Shown here: positions 1-8,656 of the stretch, one piece after another
How the letters are laid out: every line of letters starts with the position of its first letter
How positions within the stretch are numbered: position 1 is the first letter of the stretch
Source: Myxococcales bacterium
GTDB lineage: Bacteria; Myxococcota; Kuafuiibacteriia; Kuafuiibacteriales; Kuafuiibacteriaceae
DNA length: 37,251 nucleotides
Direction of reading: 5' to 3'
NCBI GenBank assembly: GCA_019634385.1
Contig: JAHQVK010000082.1
Span: forward strand, 1-37,251
Notes under the pieces: model-generated
Database searches by the model: none
Told to the model about the DNA's origin: nothing
Seen by the model: only the letters and a program-made list of their open reading frames with translations
Position numbers and translations under genes: made by a program

Positions 1-75
1 AGTTATCCTCCGATTGCCGCGATGAACCATGACCGTTACCGGCTATCCTTGGTTAGTCTCGCTTGCAGCACACCC

Positions 76-87
76 TAGCAGCCGGTT
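76..87. repeat. Possible terminal remnant of element C
   Basis: TAGCAGCCGGTT is identical to the first 12 bases of the terminal repeat of the 179-bp C elements at 17179 and 18183. No other C sequence follows, so this could be a decayed solo end or chance. It lies 4 bp from element A1. Confidence 0.35.
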
Positions 88-91
88 ATTC

Positions 92-205
92 TACAGCAGA
101 TATCACTTGGGTTGAACCCAAGTTCCTGCTTCTACGCGGCGCTGTGCCCCGCTGCGCGACCACTTGTTGATTCTTACCGAATCAATTCAAGGGGGCTTTG
201 CTGTA
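92..205 (+). mobile_element. Element A copy 1 (TA-flanked MITE-like repeat)
   Basis: Full-length 114-bp copy, bounded by TA at both ends. The left end is CAGCAGA and the right end CTTTGCTG, an imperfect inverted repeat. Inside are an inverted repeat CTTGGGTTGAACCCAAG, a GC-rich segment around GTGCCCCGC, and a pair TTGATTC/GAATCAA. There is no coding capacity. It lies 113 bp beyond the 3' end of the ABC transporter gene. Confidence 0.85.
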
Positions 206-317
206 CATTGGAAATCCTACCTCGCACTATATACTTGCTGGGACAAATCAACTGGCGGCCAAAAGCCATAAGAACCGGCGAAGGGCGTCGACGCCAAATC
301 ATTCGGTGGTAGGAAGT

Positions 318-2174
318 TCAACTCCCGTTTCCGGCAAACTGGAGCTCATACAACTGATGGTAAAGTCCCTTCATACCGAGCAGCTCCTGGTGACTACCCT
401 GCTCCGCCACACACCCATTCGAAAGGACAACAATGCGATCCACTCGTTCAATAGTAGAAAGCCGGTGGGCAATGATGAGCGCAGTGCGTTCTCTAAGTAG
501 GGCCCGCAAACCATCTTGAATCAGAGCCTCAGTCTCGGGATCCACCGAAGACGTGGCCTCATCAAGAATAAGAATTTCCGGATCACGAGCCAAAGCTCGA
601 GCAAAGGCCACCAACTGGCGCTCTCCCACCGACAACCGGCTCCCTCTCTCTCCAACCACTGTGTCCCACCCTAGAGGGAGTCTCTCGATGACCTCCAGAG
701 TACGCGTTCGACGGGCAGCATCCAACAACCGCGTCTCGGTCGGTTCATCTACGCCGTAAGCAATATTATCGCGGATGGTCCCATTGAATAGATATGGATC
801 TTGTAGCACTACCGCAAGTCGTGCTCTTAGGGTACTTAGCGGCAAAGTGCGAGCATCTTGCCCATTAAAAAGGACCCGACCTTGGGTGGGTTCATAGAAC
901 CTGCAAATGAGTTTAACTAAAGTTGATTTGCCGGCACCCGTAGGTCCGACGACAGCAACTTGTTCCCCTTTTCGAACCGAAACATCTATTCCTTTGAGTA
1001 CTCGAGGCCCGGTTGGCCCATCATAAGAAAAGTGAAGATCATTCAACCGCAGCACGTCACCCACATCCACGGCACTCTTCGAATCTCTATCATCCGGCGC
1101 CAATTTCTGTATCGATGGCCGCTGATCGAGCAAATCCACACATCTTTCGGCGGAAGCCATTGCCGATTGGATCATCGTATACTTTGTACTTAGCTCGGTT
1201 ATCGGTGCAAAAAAGCGTCGAAGATACTCGACAAAAGCCACAAATACCCCAACTTCAATACCCTTTCGTTCAAACAGTCCGAAACTAAAGGCAATCAGAC
1301 CAGCGGTAGCAACCGTCCCCAAAGCTTCTACAACCGCATAGGTACCCGCGTCATAACGAATAGCTCGAAAATTCGCATCTCGGTACGCAGTGTTAGCTTC
1401 CAGAAACTCCTGATTCATCATCCCTTCTTGCTCAAACACCTGGACAATGCGAATACCTGAGATAGATTCCGCCAAAAAGGCATTAAGATGAGAAAGATGA
1501 GATCTCACTTCACGGAAAGCCTCCCGGGCACGCACTCGCACAAAATGAATAAATATTGTCAAGACCGGTAGAACAGCAAACGACGCTATAGTAAGCCGCC
1601 AGTCTAAGTATAGCATCATCATGACAATACCGCTGATTAGTACAATATCGCCTATAATGCTGATTGCACCGGTAGAGAAGGTCTCTTGTAGCGCATCTAC
1701 GTCGTTGGTCACTCGGGTCATGAGTCGACCTACCGGATTCTTTTCGATATACCCCAAGTCGACCTCTTGAAGCTTCCTAAATAAAGTCACACGAAGGTCA
1801 CGGCTGACACGTTGCCCTAGGGTCTGAGTCACGACCGTCTGAATAAGTTTGGCAACAAACTCTGCAACCATAGCAAGAACCAGCGCTAATACAACCCAAT
1901 AGAACCCATCCAAGTTCTTGGGCACAAAATGCTGATCCACCGCTACTTTTACCAAGTACGGTTGAGCCAAATGAAGAAACGCCACCAGAGGATAACTCGC
2001 CAATGCAAGTGTTAATAATCTCCGATGGGGATGGAAAAAGGGAGCCAACTTCCGAATTAGTTTAAGATCCAGTGCTTTGCCAAATCGTACTTCTTCCGAT
2101 ATGGCTTTTCGACGGGCTTTTGTAAGCAAACCCTTCTTCTCTGTGCGATCATTCATCCTTGCCCCGCCCTTCAT
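318..2174 (-). CDS. ABC exporter half-transporter, canonical ATPase-site subunit
   Basis: A 618-aa half-transporter with an N-terminal six-helix membrane domain (about residues 45-345) fused to an ATPase domain. The nucleotide-binding motifs are GPTGAGKST (near 410), an altered signature LSVGERQ (near 513), Walker B LILDEATS with the catalytic Glu (near 538) and the switch His in AHRLST (near 570). Its start codon overlaps the stop of the upstream half-transporter in an ATGA arrangement, so the two are probably translationally coupled and form a heterodimer of the BmrCD/YheIH/TM287-288 kind in the inner membrane. A second possible start lies six codons downstream. The exported substrate cannot be told from sequence; drugs or lipids are usual for the family. 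Lipid A flippase MsbA is less likely because MsbA is a homodimer. Confidence 0.9.
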   Translation of the reverse strand: MKGGARMNDRTEKKGLLTKARRKAISEEVRFGKALDLKLIRKLAPFFHPHRRLLTLALASYPLVAFLHLAQPYLVKVAVDQHFVPKNLDGFYWVVLALVLAMVAEFVAKLIQTVVTQTLGQRVSRDLRVTLFRKLQEVDLGYIEKNPVGRLMTRVTNDVDALQETFSTGAISIIGDIVLISGIVMMMLYLDWRLTIASFAVLPVLTIFIHFVRVRAREAFREVRSHLSHLNAFLAESISGIRIVQVFEQEGMMNQEFLEANTAYRDANFRAIRYDAGTYAVVEALGTVATAGLIAFSFGLFERKGIEVGVFVAFVEYLRRFFAPITELSTKYTMIQSAMASAERCVDLLDQRPSIQKLAPDDRDSKSAVDVGDVLRLNDLHFSYDGPTGPRVLKGIDVSVRKGEQVAVVGPTGAGKSTLVKLICRFYEPTQGRVLFNGQDARTLPLSTLRARLAVVLQDPYLFNGTIRDNIAYGVDEPTETRLLDAARRTRTLEVIERLPLGWDTVVGERGSRLSVGERQLVAFARALARDPEILILDEATSSVDPETEALIQDGLRALLRERTALIIAHRLSTIERVDRIVVLSNGCVAEQGSHQELLGMKGLYHQLYELQFAGNGS

Positions 2175-4096
2175 GCCTGACTGCCTTCTAGAACTCCTTC
2201 GGATGAACTTTGAGCCATCGAGTCCCGAATTCGTTGACGCCGATGCATATCCGCATATATGCCCCCACGAGCAATGAGTTCACTCTCTGTGCCCTGCTCC
2301 ACCAAACGCCCTTGCTCCAACACCAGCACCCGATCAGCATACTGAGCACAAGCCAAACGATGGGTTGCCATCACCACTGTCTGCTGTCGAAAACCATCAC
2401 TCGAAGACCGTGAGCCTAAAAGAGTGTTGAGAATACGGGTTTCTGTCTCGGAATCGACAGCCGATAATGTATCGTCAAGAACCAATATATCTCGCTCCGG
2501 CAACAGAGCCCTAGCAAGCGTGGTTCGCTGCCGTTGACCACCGGATAATGTCACCCCTCGCTCACCTATGACCGTGCGAACACCCTCGGGAAAGACATCT
2601 TCATTAACATCAAAAGATGCCTTCGTAAGTGCCAAATTTACCTTTTCTAAAGGGGCTGATGGTTGACCAAAACGGACATTTTCTTCCAAGCTTCGGGAGA
2701 ATAGAAAGGCATCCTGAGGGGCATAAGCCACTCGGGAGCGTACCACGCTCACGGGCATGGTTGTTACATCCCGACCATCAAAAAAGACAACCCCTTCTGG
2801 CACTGACAACAGCCGGGTAATGACCTCCAGCAGCGTGCTTTTTCCAGAGCCAGTACGTCCGGTCACCACAACCAATTCTCCTCGTCTTATTGTAAGATTG
2901 ATATCCTGTAGAGCTGGGGGACTGTCTTCGGAGTGGCAAAACGTCAAATTCCGAATTTCCCAATGAACGTCGTGCTGATGAGTAGTCTGCGATACCGTGG
3001 TTGGTACCGCTTCATCTCTTGGTGGTGATACTCTCTGACTTCCATGGCTATAACTCGCGGTCGGAGCGGTTCCATTGTAATGGAGACTAGGTTCCGCCCG
3101 AAAAATATCATTCACTCGTTCCATTGCCGCTTTACTCCGCTGCAGCAGGGAAATAATCCATCCAAGCGCAATGGTTGGCCAGGTGAGAGCCCCAAAATAG
3201 GCGTTGAACTCAACAAATCCTCCCACCGTCATCGCGCCACTTTGAATACGCATACCAGACAGACCAATGACAATCACACTACCCAACCCAGCAACTAAGC
3301 CCATTGCTGGAAACAAAAAACCCTGAATTCGAGCCAAATTTATACTTACAGACAGATAGTCATCGGTGAGTTCCTTAAAACGCTCCTCTTCCTGAACCTC
3401 TTGGCCGTAGGCTCGTACCGTCATTACCCCTGAAAGATTTTCCTGCACTCTGGCCGACATTTTGCCAAGTCGCTCTTGAGCTTCAGCACCGAGCGGATAG
3501 ATTCGCCGAGAAAAAACCCGGCCTGCAAAAAGAAAAAGCGGAAGGGTACTAAGAGCTGAAACCGTCAACAACCAGTCGGTATAAAAAAGGATTGGCAGTA
3601 CAACAGCATATACTAAGATAGTATTAGTAAGGTTTAGTATCCCAACCCCAAGAAGAAGTCTTACCTGCGTGAGATCACTTACCATTCTGCTCATAACCTG
3701 CCCCTGCGGCATGTTATGGTAAAAATCTTGCCCCTGCAGCAAAATATGTCGAAAAAGGTCCTGCCGCAGTGCAAATTCCACCCTCCGGCCAGCACTAAAA
3801 ATCAAAACCCGGGAAATCACACGAGTAACAGCAGCAAGAATGGCAGCCCCAACCATCCACCACGCGGCATCTATGGCTGATTGGACATTGTGAGTCAAAA
3901 TTGCATCAGTGGCCCAATTCAGAAGCCGAGGGACAGTCAACGCAAAGACTTGAGTGAGAACGAGACAGGCAAGACCAACCGCAAACTCGTAACCAAATTG
4001 CTGGAAATAGTCGACCAATCGACGGGGCCCCGCTTGCGGGACCTCGGATAGAAGTCCCCCTGAAGGTTTGGGTGGCATGTTGAGCACTGGGGACAT
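2171..4096 (-). CDS. ABC exporter half-transporter, degenerate-site subunit
   Basis: A 641-aa half-transporter with an N-terminal membrane domain (about 35-330) and a C-terminal ATPase domain (about 375-615). Motifs are GRTGSGKST (near 417), a perfect LSGGQRQ signature (near 517), Walker B LVLDDTLSAVD (near 540) and ATHRLA (near 577). The residue after the Walker B Asp is Asp, not the catalytic Glu. Together with the partner's altered LSVGE signature this predicts one degenerate and one active ATP site, the usual asymmetry of heterodimeric type IV exporters. A linker of about 35 residues rich in Ser/Thr/Pro joins the domains. It begins 45 bp after the alanine dehydrogenase gene on the same strand and probably shares its transcript. 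Confidence 0.9.
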   Translation of the reverse strand: MSPVLNMPPKPSGGLLSEVPQAGPRRLVDYFQQFGYEFAVGLACLVLTQVFALTVPRLLNWATDAILTHNVQSAIDAAWWMVGAAILAAVTRVISRVLIFSAGRRVEFALRQDLFRHILLQGQDFYHNMPQGQVMSRMVSDLTQVRLLLGVGILNLTNTILVYAVVLPILFYTDWLLTVSALSTLPLFLFAGRVFSRRIYPLGAEAQERLGKMSARVQENLSGVMTVRAYGQEVQEEERFKELTDDYLSVSINLARIQGFLFPAMGLVAGLGSVIVIGLSGMRIQSGAMTVGGFVEFNAYFGALTWPTIALGWIISLLQRSKAAMERVNDIFRAEPSLHYNGTAPTASYSHGSQRVSPPRDEAVPTTVSQTTHQHDVHWEIRNLTFCHSEDSPPALQDINLTIRRGELVVVTGRTGSGKSTLLEVITRLLSVPEGVVFFDGRDVTTMPVSVVRSRVAYAPQDAFLFSRSLEENVRFGQPSAPLEKVNLALTKASFDVNEDVFPEGVRTVIGERGVTLSGGQRQRTTLARALLPERDILVLDDTLSAVDSETETRILNTLLGSRSSSDGFRQQTVVMATHRLACAQYADRVLVLEQGRLVEQGTESELIARGGIYADMHRRQRIRDSMAQSSSEGVLEGSQA

Positions 4097-4141
4097 CTAT
4101 CATAGCGCGGGTGCCACCCACGATAAAAACGGGGCCTAAGC

Positions 4142-5227
4142 TCAACGACTGAGCCCAGTCGCTTCGGCCACCGATCGATGCTGAATCGCCCCATTAGCAA
4201 CATTAAGCCCTTTCCTAAAGAGGGGATCTTCTTCGAGGGCTCGTTCCCAACCCTGATTTGCCAATCGCAAAATATACGGCAAGGTCACATTGTTAAGCGC
4301 CTGAGTAGAGGTTCGGGCCACCGCTCCCGGCATATTTGTCACACAGTAATGTACTATACCTTCTTCGATAAAAGTCGGATCATCATGAGATGTGGGACGA
4401 CTCGTAGCAAAACAGCCCCCCTGATCAATAGAAACATCCACCAATGCCGCCCCCTGGGACATCTGTCGAAGAAGTTCTCGATCAATAAGCTTTGGGGCCG
4501 CCCCTCCCGGAATAAGGACGGCACCTACCACAAGATCCGCAGAGCAGACCGCCGATTTCACCGCTTCCTGTGAAGCTATCAGCAGCTCAATACGACCGGA
4601 AAACATCGTAGCCAACTCCCGCAGGCGTTCTATCGAACGGTCGATAACTGTCACCTGAGCCTGCAGTCCCACCGCCATGTAGGCAGCATTCGCGCCAGCC
4701 ACCCCTCCACCTAGAATCACCACTCGGCCGGGCGGCACTCCAGGGACACCCCCCAGTAGAGTACCCCGCCCTCCGCTCGCTTTCTGTAGCGCCATGGCCC
4801 CTACTTGTATCGACATTCGACCCGCCACCTCACTCATGGGCGTAAGTAAGGGCAAACGCCCCTGAGCGTCCTCCACCGTTTCATAGGCAATCGCGGTTGT
4901 ACCCTGGCGCATAAGCGCTCTAGCCACCGGCTTAGCAGCGGCCAAGTGTAAGTAGGTAAACAGTGCTTGGCGGACCCCAAGCCGGTCACACTCACTCAGA
5001 GACGGCTCTTTTACCTTTACTACCAAGTCCGCAGAAAACGCTTCTGAGACAGAAACCATCGAAGCCCCCGCCGCTTCGTATTGCTCATCAGTGTAACCGA
5101 TCGCTCCACCTGCGGTCTTTTCCACCGCTACATCGTGTCCGTGACGAGTCAGCTCCCTCACACTCGAGGGAGTCAAACCAACCCGGTATTCATGAGTTTT
5201 TGTTTCCTTTGGAACCCCTATACGCAT
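4142..5227 (-). CDS. ald: Alanine dehydrogenase
   Basis: NAD-dependent L-alanine dehydrogenase, converting alanine to pyruvate and ammonia in the cytoplasm. From the chosen ATG the protein is 361 aa, close to the family length, and starts [10 protein letters not shown]. Arg15, Lys73 (in KVKEP) and His94 (in YLHLA) match the substrate-binding and catalytic residues of the family. The dinucleotide fold is shown by [14 protein letters not shown] near 165-180. The reading frame is open 27 codons further upstream, but GGAGG lies 8 bases before this ATG and the extra residues are not family-like. An Lrp/AsnC regulator is divergently transcribed 116 bp away, the standard arrangement for alanine-responsive control of ald. 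The two ABC transporter genes follow on the same strand. Confidence 0.93.
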   Translation of the reverse strand: MRIGVPKETKTHEYRVGLTPSSVRELTRHGHDVAVEKTAGGAIGYTDEQYEAAGASMVSVSEAFSADLVVKVKEPSLSECDRLGVRQALFTYLHLAAAKPVARALMRQGTTAIAYETVEDAQGRLPLLTPMSEVAGRMSIQVGAMALQKASGGRGTLLGGVPGVPPGRVVILGGGVAGANAAYMAVGLQAQVTVIDRSIERLRELATMFSGRIELLIASQEAVKSAVCSADLVVGAVLIPGGAAPKLIDRELLRQMSQGAALVDVSIDQGGCFATSRPTSHDDPTFIEEGIVHYCVTNMPGAVARTSTQALNNVTLPYILRLANQGWERALEEDPLFRKGLNVANGAIQHRSVAEATGLSR

Positions 5228-5343
5228 CACTTGTCCTCCAGATAAGGTTACGCCCCGAGGTCTGGGAGAACTTTGCTTTTTGGGGTCACAAACTGATTTC
5301 GCTTGCAAGAAGCCTTAACTAAACAGTCCCTCTAAGCAAGATA
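5218..5343. promoter_or_regulatory. Divergent ald / Lrp-family control region
   Basis: A 116-bp gap between divergent start codons at 5227 (minus) and 5344 (plus), plus the first codons of ald. It includes the ald ribosome binding site GGAGG, 8 bases before its ATG. Any Lrp-type operator controlling both genes is expected here. I could not pick out a convincing promoter or palindrome by eye. Confidence 0.5.
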
Positions 5344-5829
5344 ATGGCGTTTGATGCGACTGACCAAGCGATCCTTCACGAGCTACAGACTAATGGGAAG
5401 GTAAGCAACACAGCCCTGGCAGCCAAAGTTCATCTGTCCGAATCCGCCTGTTTGCGACGGGTTCAGCGACTAGAGAAAAGTGGTCTTATCCAAGGCTACG
5501 CAGCCTTGGTTAGTCAGTCAGCAGTGGGTTTCCCTGACAATGTATTCGTACGAATTACCCTCCACAGCCAGCAGCAACAGGATCTCGCCGCTTTTGAGGC
5601 AGAAGCCCTCAACATCCCGGAAGTGATGGAATGTTACCTCATGACCGGTGACGCAGACTATCTCTTGCGGGTCATCGTAGGCGATGCTCGAGACTACGAA
5701 CGCATTCACAGTCTACATCTCACGAGGCTCCCTGGGGTTGCGCGGGTACAATCGAGCTTTGCCCTGCGCACGGTCATCAAGCGAAGTGAGATTCCGGTTC
5801 ACTTCCCGAACGGACCTGGATCTGGTTGA
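5344..5829 (+). CDS. Lrp/AsnC-family transcriptional regulator
   Basis: A 161-aa protein with an N-terminal winged helix-turn-helix (about residues 4-60: opening DATDQAILHELQ, recognition region SESACLRRVQRLEKSGLI) followed by the RAM/AsnC ligand-binding domain (about 68-150). Lrp-family proteins bind amino acids and usually act on a divergently transcribed target. Here that is alanine dehydrogenase, so an alanine-sensing regulator of ald (AldR/BkdR-like) is likely. The AsnC/Lrp assignment is firm; the effector is inferred from context. Element A2 lies 28 bp after its stop. Confidence 0.92.
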   Translation: MAFDATDQAILHELQTNGKVSNTALAAKVHLSESACLRRVQRLEKSGLIQGYAALVSQSAVGFPDNVFVRITLHSQQQQDLAAFEAEALNIPEVMECYLMTGDADYLLRVIVGDARDYERIHSLHLTRLPGVARVQSSFALRTVIKRSEIPVHFPNGPGSG

Positions 5830-5857
5830 ACTTCATGTGCCCATCGGTGATCGAGGA

Positions 5858-5971
5858 TACGGCAGAAATCACTTGGGCTGAACCCAAGTTCCTGCTTCTA
5901 CGTCGGGCTATGCCCCGATGCGCGACCACTTGTTGATTCTTACCGAATCAATTAGAGGGGGCTTTGCTGTA
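5858..5971 (+). mobile_element. Element A copy 2
   Basis: A 114-bp copy in the same orientation as A1, bounded by TA, with left end CGGCAGAAA and right end CTTTGCTG. The CTTGGGCTGAACCCAAG arm carries one mismatch. It lies between the regulator's stop and the moaDE gene, 43 bp before the moaDE start, so it may form part of that gene's leader. Confidence 0.85.
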
Positions 5972-6014
5972 AGGCATTGACGGTTCTCCTGTAGAAGGTC
6001 AGACGTCATCGATA

Positions 6015-6683
6015 ATGAAAGTTCAGGTCCGGCTGTTTGCCATTTGTCGAGAGCGAACAGGGAAAGACAATGTAGAACTATCGTTTACCCAAAATGTCGT
6101 GACCGTGGGGGAGCTTCTCGATGCACTGGTGCGACAAGAACCTGCGCTTCGTGATCTACGCTCCGCGGTTCGGGTTGCGGTCAATCAGACATTCGCACAT
6201 CACCAAACGCCGGTGCAGGACGGGGATGAGCTGGCTCTGATTCCCCCAGTTTCGGGAGGCACCGGAGTGATACTCGCCGAGGTTCGAACCACCGAGATCT
6301 TTGCACAAGAAGCGGAGGATGCGGTTCGAGGCCCTCATATTGGTGCGATTTCGACCTTCACAGGCACGGTACGTGACCACACCGGTCCCTTTGAGGTTAC
6401 CGCTTTGGAATACGAAGCCTACACGGAAATGGCCGAAAAAATGCTAAGGGCCATCGGCGGTGAGGTCTGCGAGCGCCATCCCCGAGCAAACGTCGCCATC
6501 CTCCACCGGATTGGGCTGCTCTCCTTAGGAGAGACCACGGTGATCATCTCCGTCGGCTCGCCCCACCGCGCGGAGGCTTTTGATGGTTGTAGACATATTA
6601 TCGAGCGCCTCAAGCAAGATGCTCCGATCTGGAAAAAGGAACGGCGAGGTGACGGTTCCCACTGGGTAGGGATGGGTTCATGA
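6015..6683 (+). CDS. moaX: MoaD-MoaE fusion, molybdopterin synthase
   Basis: A 222-aa fusion of both subunits of molybdopterin synthase, which inserts two sulfurs into precursor Z to form molybdopterin. Residues 1-82 are a MoaD-like ubiquitin fold ending ALIPPVSGG. Residues 85-222 are MoaE, with FTGTVRDHT, the HRIG and GE segments, SPHRAEAF and the catalytic-lysine motif PIWKKE (K207/K208). MoaD works only with a free C-terminal Gly-Gly, and here the GG (81-82) is internal, so cleavage after Gly82 would be expected, as described for mycobacterial MoaX. It overlaps the following methyltransferase gene by ATGA. No other molybdenum-cofactor gene is in the window. Confidence 0.9.
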   Translation: MKVQVRLFAICRERTGKDNVELSFTQNVVTVGELLDALVRQEPALRDLRSAVRVAVNQTFAHHQTPVQDGDELALIPPVSGGTGVILAEVRTTEIFAQEAEDAVRGPHIGAISTFTGTVRDHTGPFEVTALEYEAYTEMAEKMLRAIGGEVCERHPRANVAILHRIGLLSLGETTVIISVGSPHRAEAFDGCRHIIERLKQDAPIWKKERRGDGSHWVGMGS

Positions 6684-8017
6684 GCGAGCGGCGGGAGCCA
6701 CCATCGATGGGGATCGCTACCATCCAAACCATCGACCCTACCAAAGCGTGGGGGGAGGGTACCACGCCCCAGGGAGCTGCCGTGCGATTACCAGGAACTC
6801 TCCCTTCCGAAATTGTTAGCTTTCGGCAAACGCATCTTGCTCGAGATGGAACGGTCTATGGCCAACTAGAAGAAGTACAAACCCCTTCACAGGATAGAAT
6901 TCCGGTGATCTGCCCTAAGTTTCTGCTCTGCGGAGGATGTGACTATCTGCACGCAACACCGGAAGCCGAACTCCGCTGGAAACGGACTCGGGTCGCGGAA
7001 GCCCTCCAGCTCCCCCTAGTCTCCGTGGAGCCTGTGGTCCCATCACCTCAACCCCTTTATTACCGTGCGGTGGCCAAGTGGGTGGTGGGAGCTCAGGGCG
7101 AACTAGGTTCTTATCGTCCACGCAGTCACGAGGTGGTCGACATGAAGGGTTGCCACATTCACGCCCCCGTCCTCGAACGAGTCGGTGACAATCTACGACA
7201 AGCCATAGTTGATGGTTTATCGTTTGGTGGTGCCCGCTACATAGTGCTTCGGGCTGCCCTCCCTCGCGAGATCATCCACGCGACAGTGGTCGTCTATGAA
7301 CCGAATTGTCCGGCAGCAACCACAGTAAGCCAGCATCTTGCTGGCCTACCCGAGGTGGCTGAGGTGTGGTGTCACACCAACCAGCTCAAAACCAACGCTA
7401 TTTTCTCAGCAAACGGTGCCACGCGGTGCATATACCGAAGTCAATCAGCGGTCAGTCTCGTCGGCCCCACCGAGCAGTATCTAGCCACCGGCGCATTCGC
7501 TCAGATCAACCCTAGTGCAGCCGCTCGTCTTTACGACCGGGTAGCGAAGCTCGCCCATTGTAAAGGACAAGCGGTCCTTGATTTGTATGCCGGATCTGGG
7601 GGTATTAGCCTGACCCTTGCCCAGGCAGGGGCCTCCTTTGTTTTGGGCATTGAACGCACCCCCACCGCCGTTGCTGCCGCCCGGCGAGCCGCACAATCCT
7701 GCAAGGATCGAGTCCAGTTTATAGTACAATCCGTGGAAGAGCTTGGAACACTTCTCAAATGCTCATCTATTGGTACTTTTCCAATATGGGTGGTCAATCC
7801 TCCGAGGAAAGGACTGAGCCCTAAGATCATTCACACACTCATCAACTATCAACCAAACCGAATCATCTATGTCAGCTGTCAACCCGATACTCTTGCTCGA
7901 GATGTTGATCTCCTAAAAGAGACATACACCCTCTCCAGCGTACAGCCGGTGGATATGTTTCCCCGAACACGCCACGTAGAAACCGTCGCCTGCCTGGAGC
8001 TTAGGGCGTGTCTTTAA
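6680..8017 (+). CDS. 23S rRNA (uracil-C5) methyltransferase, RlmD/TrmA family
   Basis: A 445-aa SAM-dependent RNA m5U methyltransferase. It has an N-terminal TRAM-like region, an iron-sulfur cluster motif (C78, C84, C87 and C158, as in RlmD), the SAM motif DLYAGSGG (near 302), NPPRKGL, the catalytic Cys400 in YVSCQPDTLARD and Glu434 in HVETV. All key residues are present, so it should be active; 23S rRNA is the likeliest substrate, though the exact uracil is unknown. The start overlaps the moaDE stop (ATGA). The final codons (about LRACL and the TAA) come from mobile element B1. Removing that element and one TA would give an end of CLELS and a TAG stop, so the change to the protein is minor. 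Confidence 0.88.
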   Translation: MSERREPPSMGIATIQTIDPTKAWGEGTTPQGAAVRLPGTLPSEIVSFRQTHLARDGTVYGQLEEVQTPSQDRIPVICPKFLLCGGCDYLHATPEAELRWKRTRVAEALQLPLVSVEPVVPSPQPLYYRAVAKWVVGAQGELGSYRPRSHEVVDMKGCHIHAPVLERVGDNLRQAIVDGLSFGGARYIVLRAALPREIIHATVVVYEPNCPAATTVSQHLAGLPEVAEVWCHTNQLKTNAIFSANGATRCIYRSQSAVSLVGPTEQYLATGAFAQINPSAAARLYDRVAKLAHCKGQAVLDLYAGSGGISLTLAQAGASFVLGIERTPTAVAAARRAAQSCKDRVQFIVQSVEELGTLLKCSSIGTFPIWVVNPPRKGLSPKIIHTLINYQPNRIIYVSCQPDTLARDVDLLKETYTLSSVQPVDMFPRTRHVETVACLELRACL

Positions 8018-8127
8018 CCTCCGGACCGCGTTCTGACTCAGCCCGGTACATCCCTCCCTCCAGGGCCGACCCCTCACACACGGCTACGGCATCATCTCCA
8101 GCAGCCGGAGTTTAAAGACACGCCCTA
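8001..8127. mobile_element. Element B copy 1 (TA-flanked MITE-like)
   Basis: A 127-bp element with near-perfect inverted ends: TAGGGCGTGTCTTTAA at the left and its complement at the right, bounded by TA. Compared with B2 it lacks about 60 bp internally. It has no coding capacity of its own but supplies the last codons and the stop of the upstream methyltransferase gene. Confidence 0.8.
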
Positions 8128-8323
8128 GCTAGTTGATCCAGTTCGGACAAAGGTCTCGAGATTCTGCCGCCAATTTCGATCCCGCAATTTATTCATCATA
8201 TTCCATTTCAACCGTCCGATTGCTCAATTATGGAATAAACATGTCGGTCCCACCGATACCGCACGCAATTTTGCGTATGGCAGCGACCACAACAAGCAAG
8301 CACTTGTAACTACAAACTCTTTA
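8018..8323. other. Intergenic stretch after the RNA methyltransferase
   Basis: The first 110 bases are element B1. The rest (8128-8323) is AT-richer and shows no ORF, RNA gene or clear terminator that I can support. Confidence 0.5.
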
Positions 8324-8332
8324 TTGAAGGGT

Positions 8333-8656
8333 ATGTCATCAGCAGGTATAGATTGGAGCTTTCTCATGGACGCCACTGCTAATTACATAGGGTACATTAT
8401 GGGTATTCATTTCACACCCGGCGCTACGACGATATGCGTCCAGACACAGGAGACATCATTCACGTGCTTAGCATCTCCTCGTTTGGTCCAGCAGGCACTG
8501 CTTCTGCGTGATGGCCTGATACAGGCACGAATATTGTCAGGCCCCCCACTCGAACTCATCGAAATCAGCCAAGCAGGGTCCGTCGCGCGCCCTATCGAAA
8601 CGCCGATGATCCTCCCTCGCTCAGTCAGCGAGATCCCCACTATCGATCTTGGTTAA
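8333..8656 (+). CDS. Hypothetical protein
   Basis: An ORF of about 107 codons from the ATG at 8333, with an in-frame TTG three codons earlier and another ATG at 8366. I recognise no family. The sequence is balanced, without a signal peptide or membrane helix, and has a Leu-rich middle (RLVQQALLLRDGLIQARIL). Its TAA stop lies in a TTAA that also contains the stop of the convergent phosphodiesterase gene. There is no strong ribosome binding site. It may be a real accessory gene or a spurious ORF. Confidence 0.4.
   Translation: MSSAGIDWSFLMDATANYIGYIMGIHFTPGATTICVQTQETSFTCLASPRLVQQALLLRDGLIQARILSGPPLELIEISQAGSVARPIETPMILPRSVSEIPTIDLG

Larger units (their letters stand above)
1..317. other. Non-coding stretch with element A1
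   Basis: No convincing gene is seen here. The stretch lies downstream of the ABC transporter gene that ends at 318 on the minus strand. It holds a complete family A element (92-205) and, just before it, a 12-base piece (76-87) matching the terminal inverted repeat of family C. Apparent short ORFs are read through the repeat and have no protein-like character. Confidence 0.6.
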
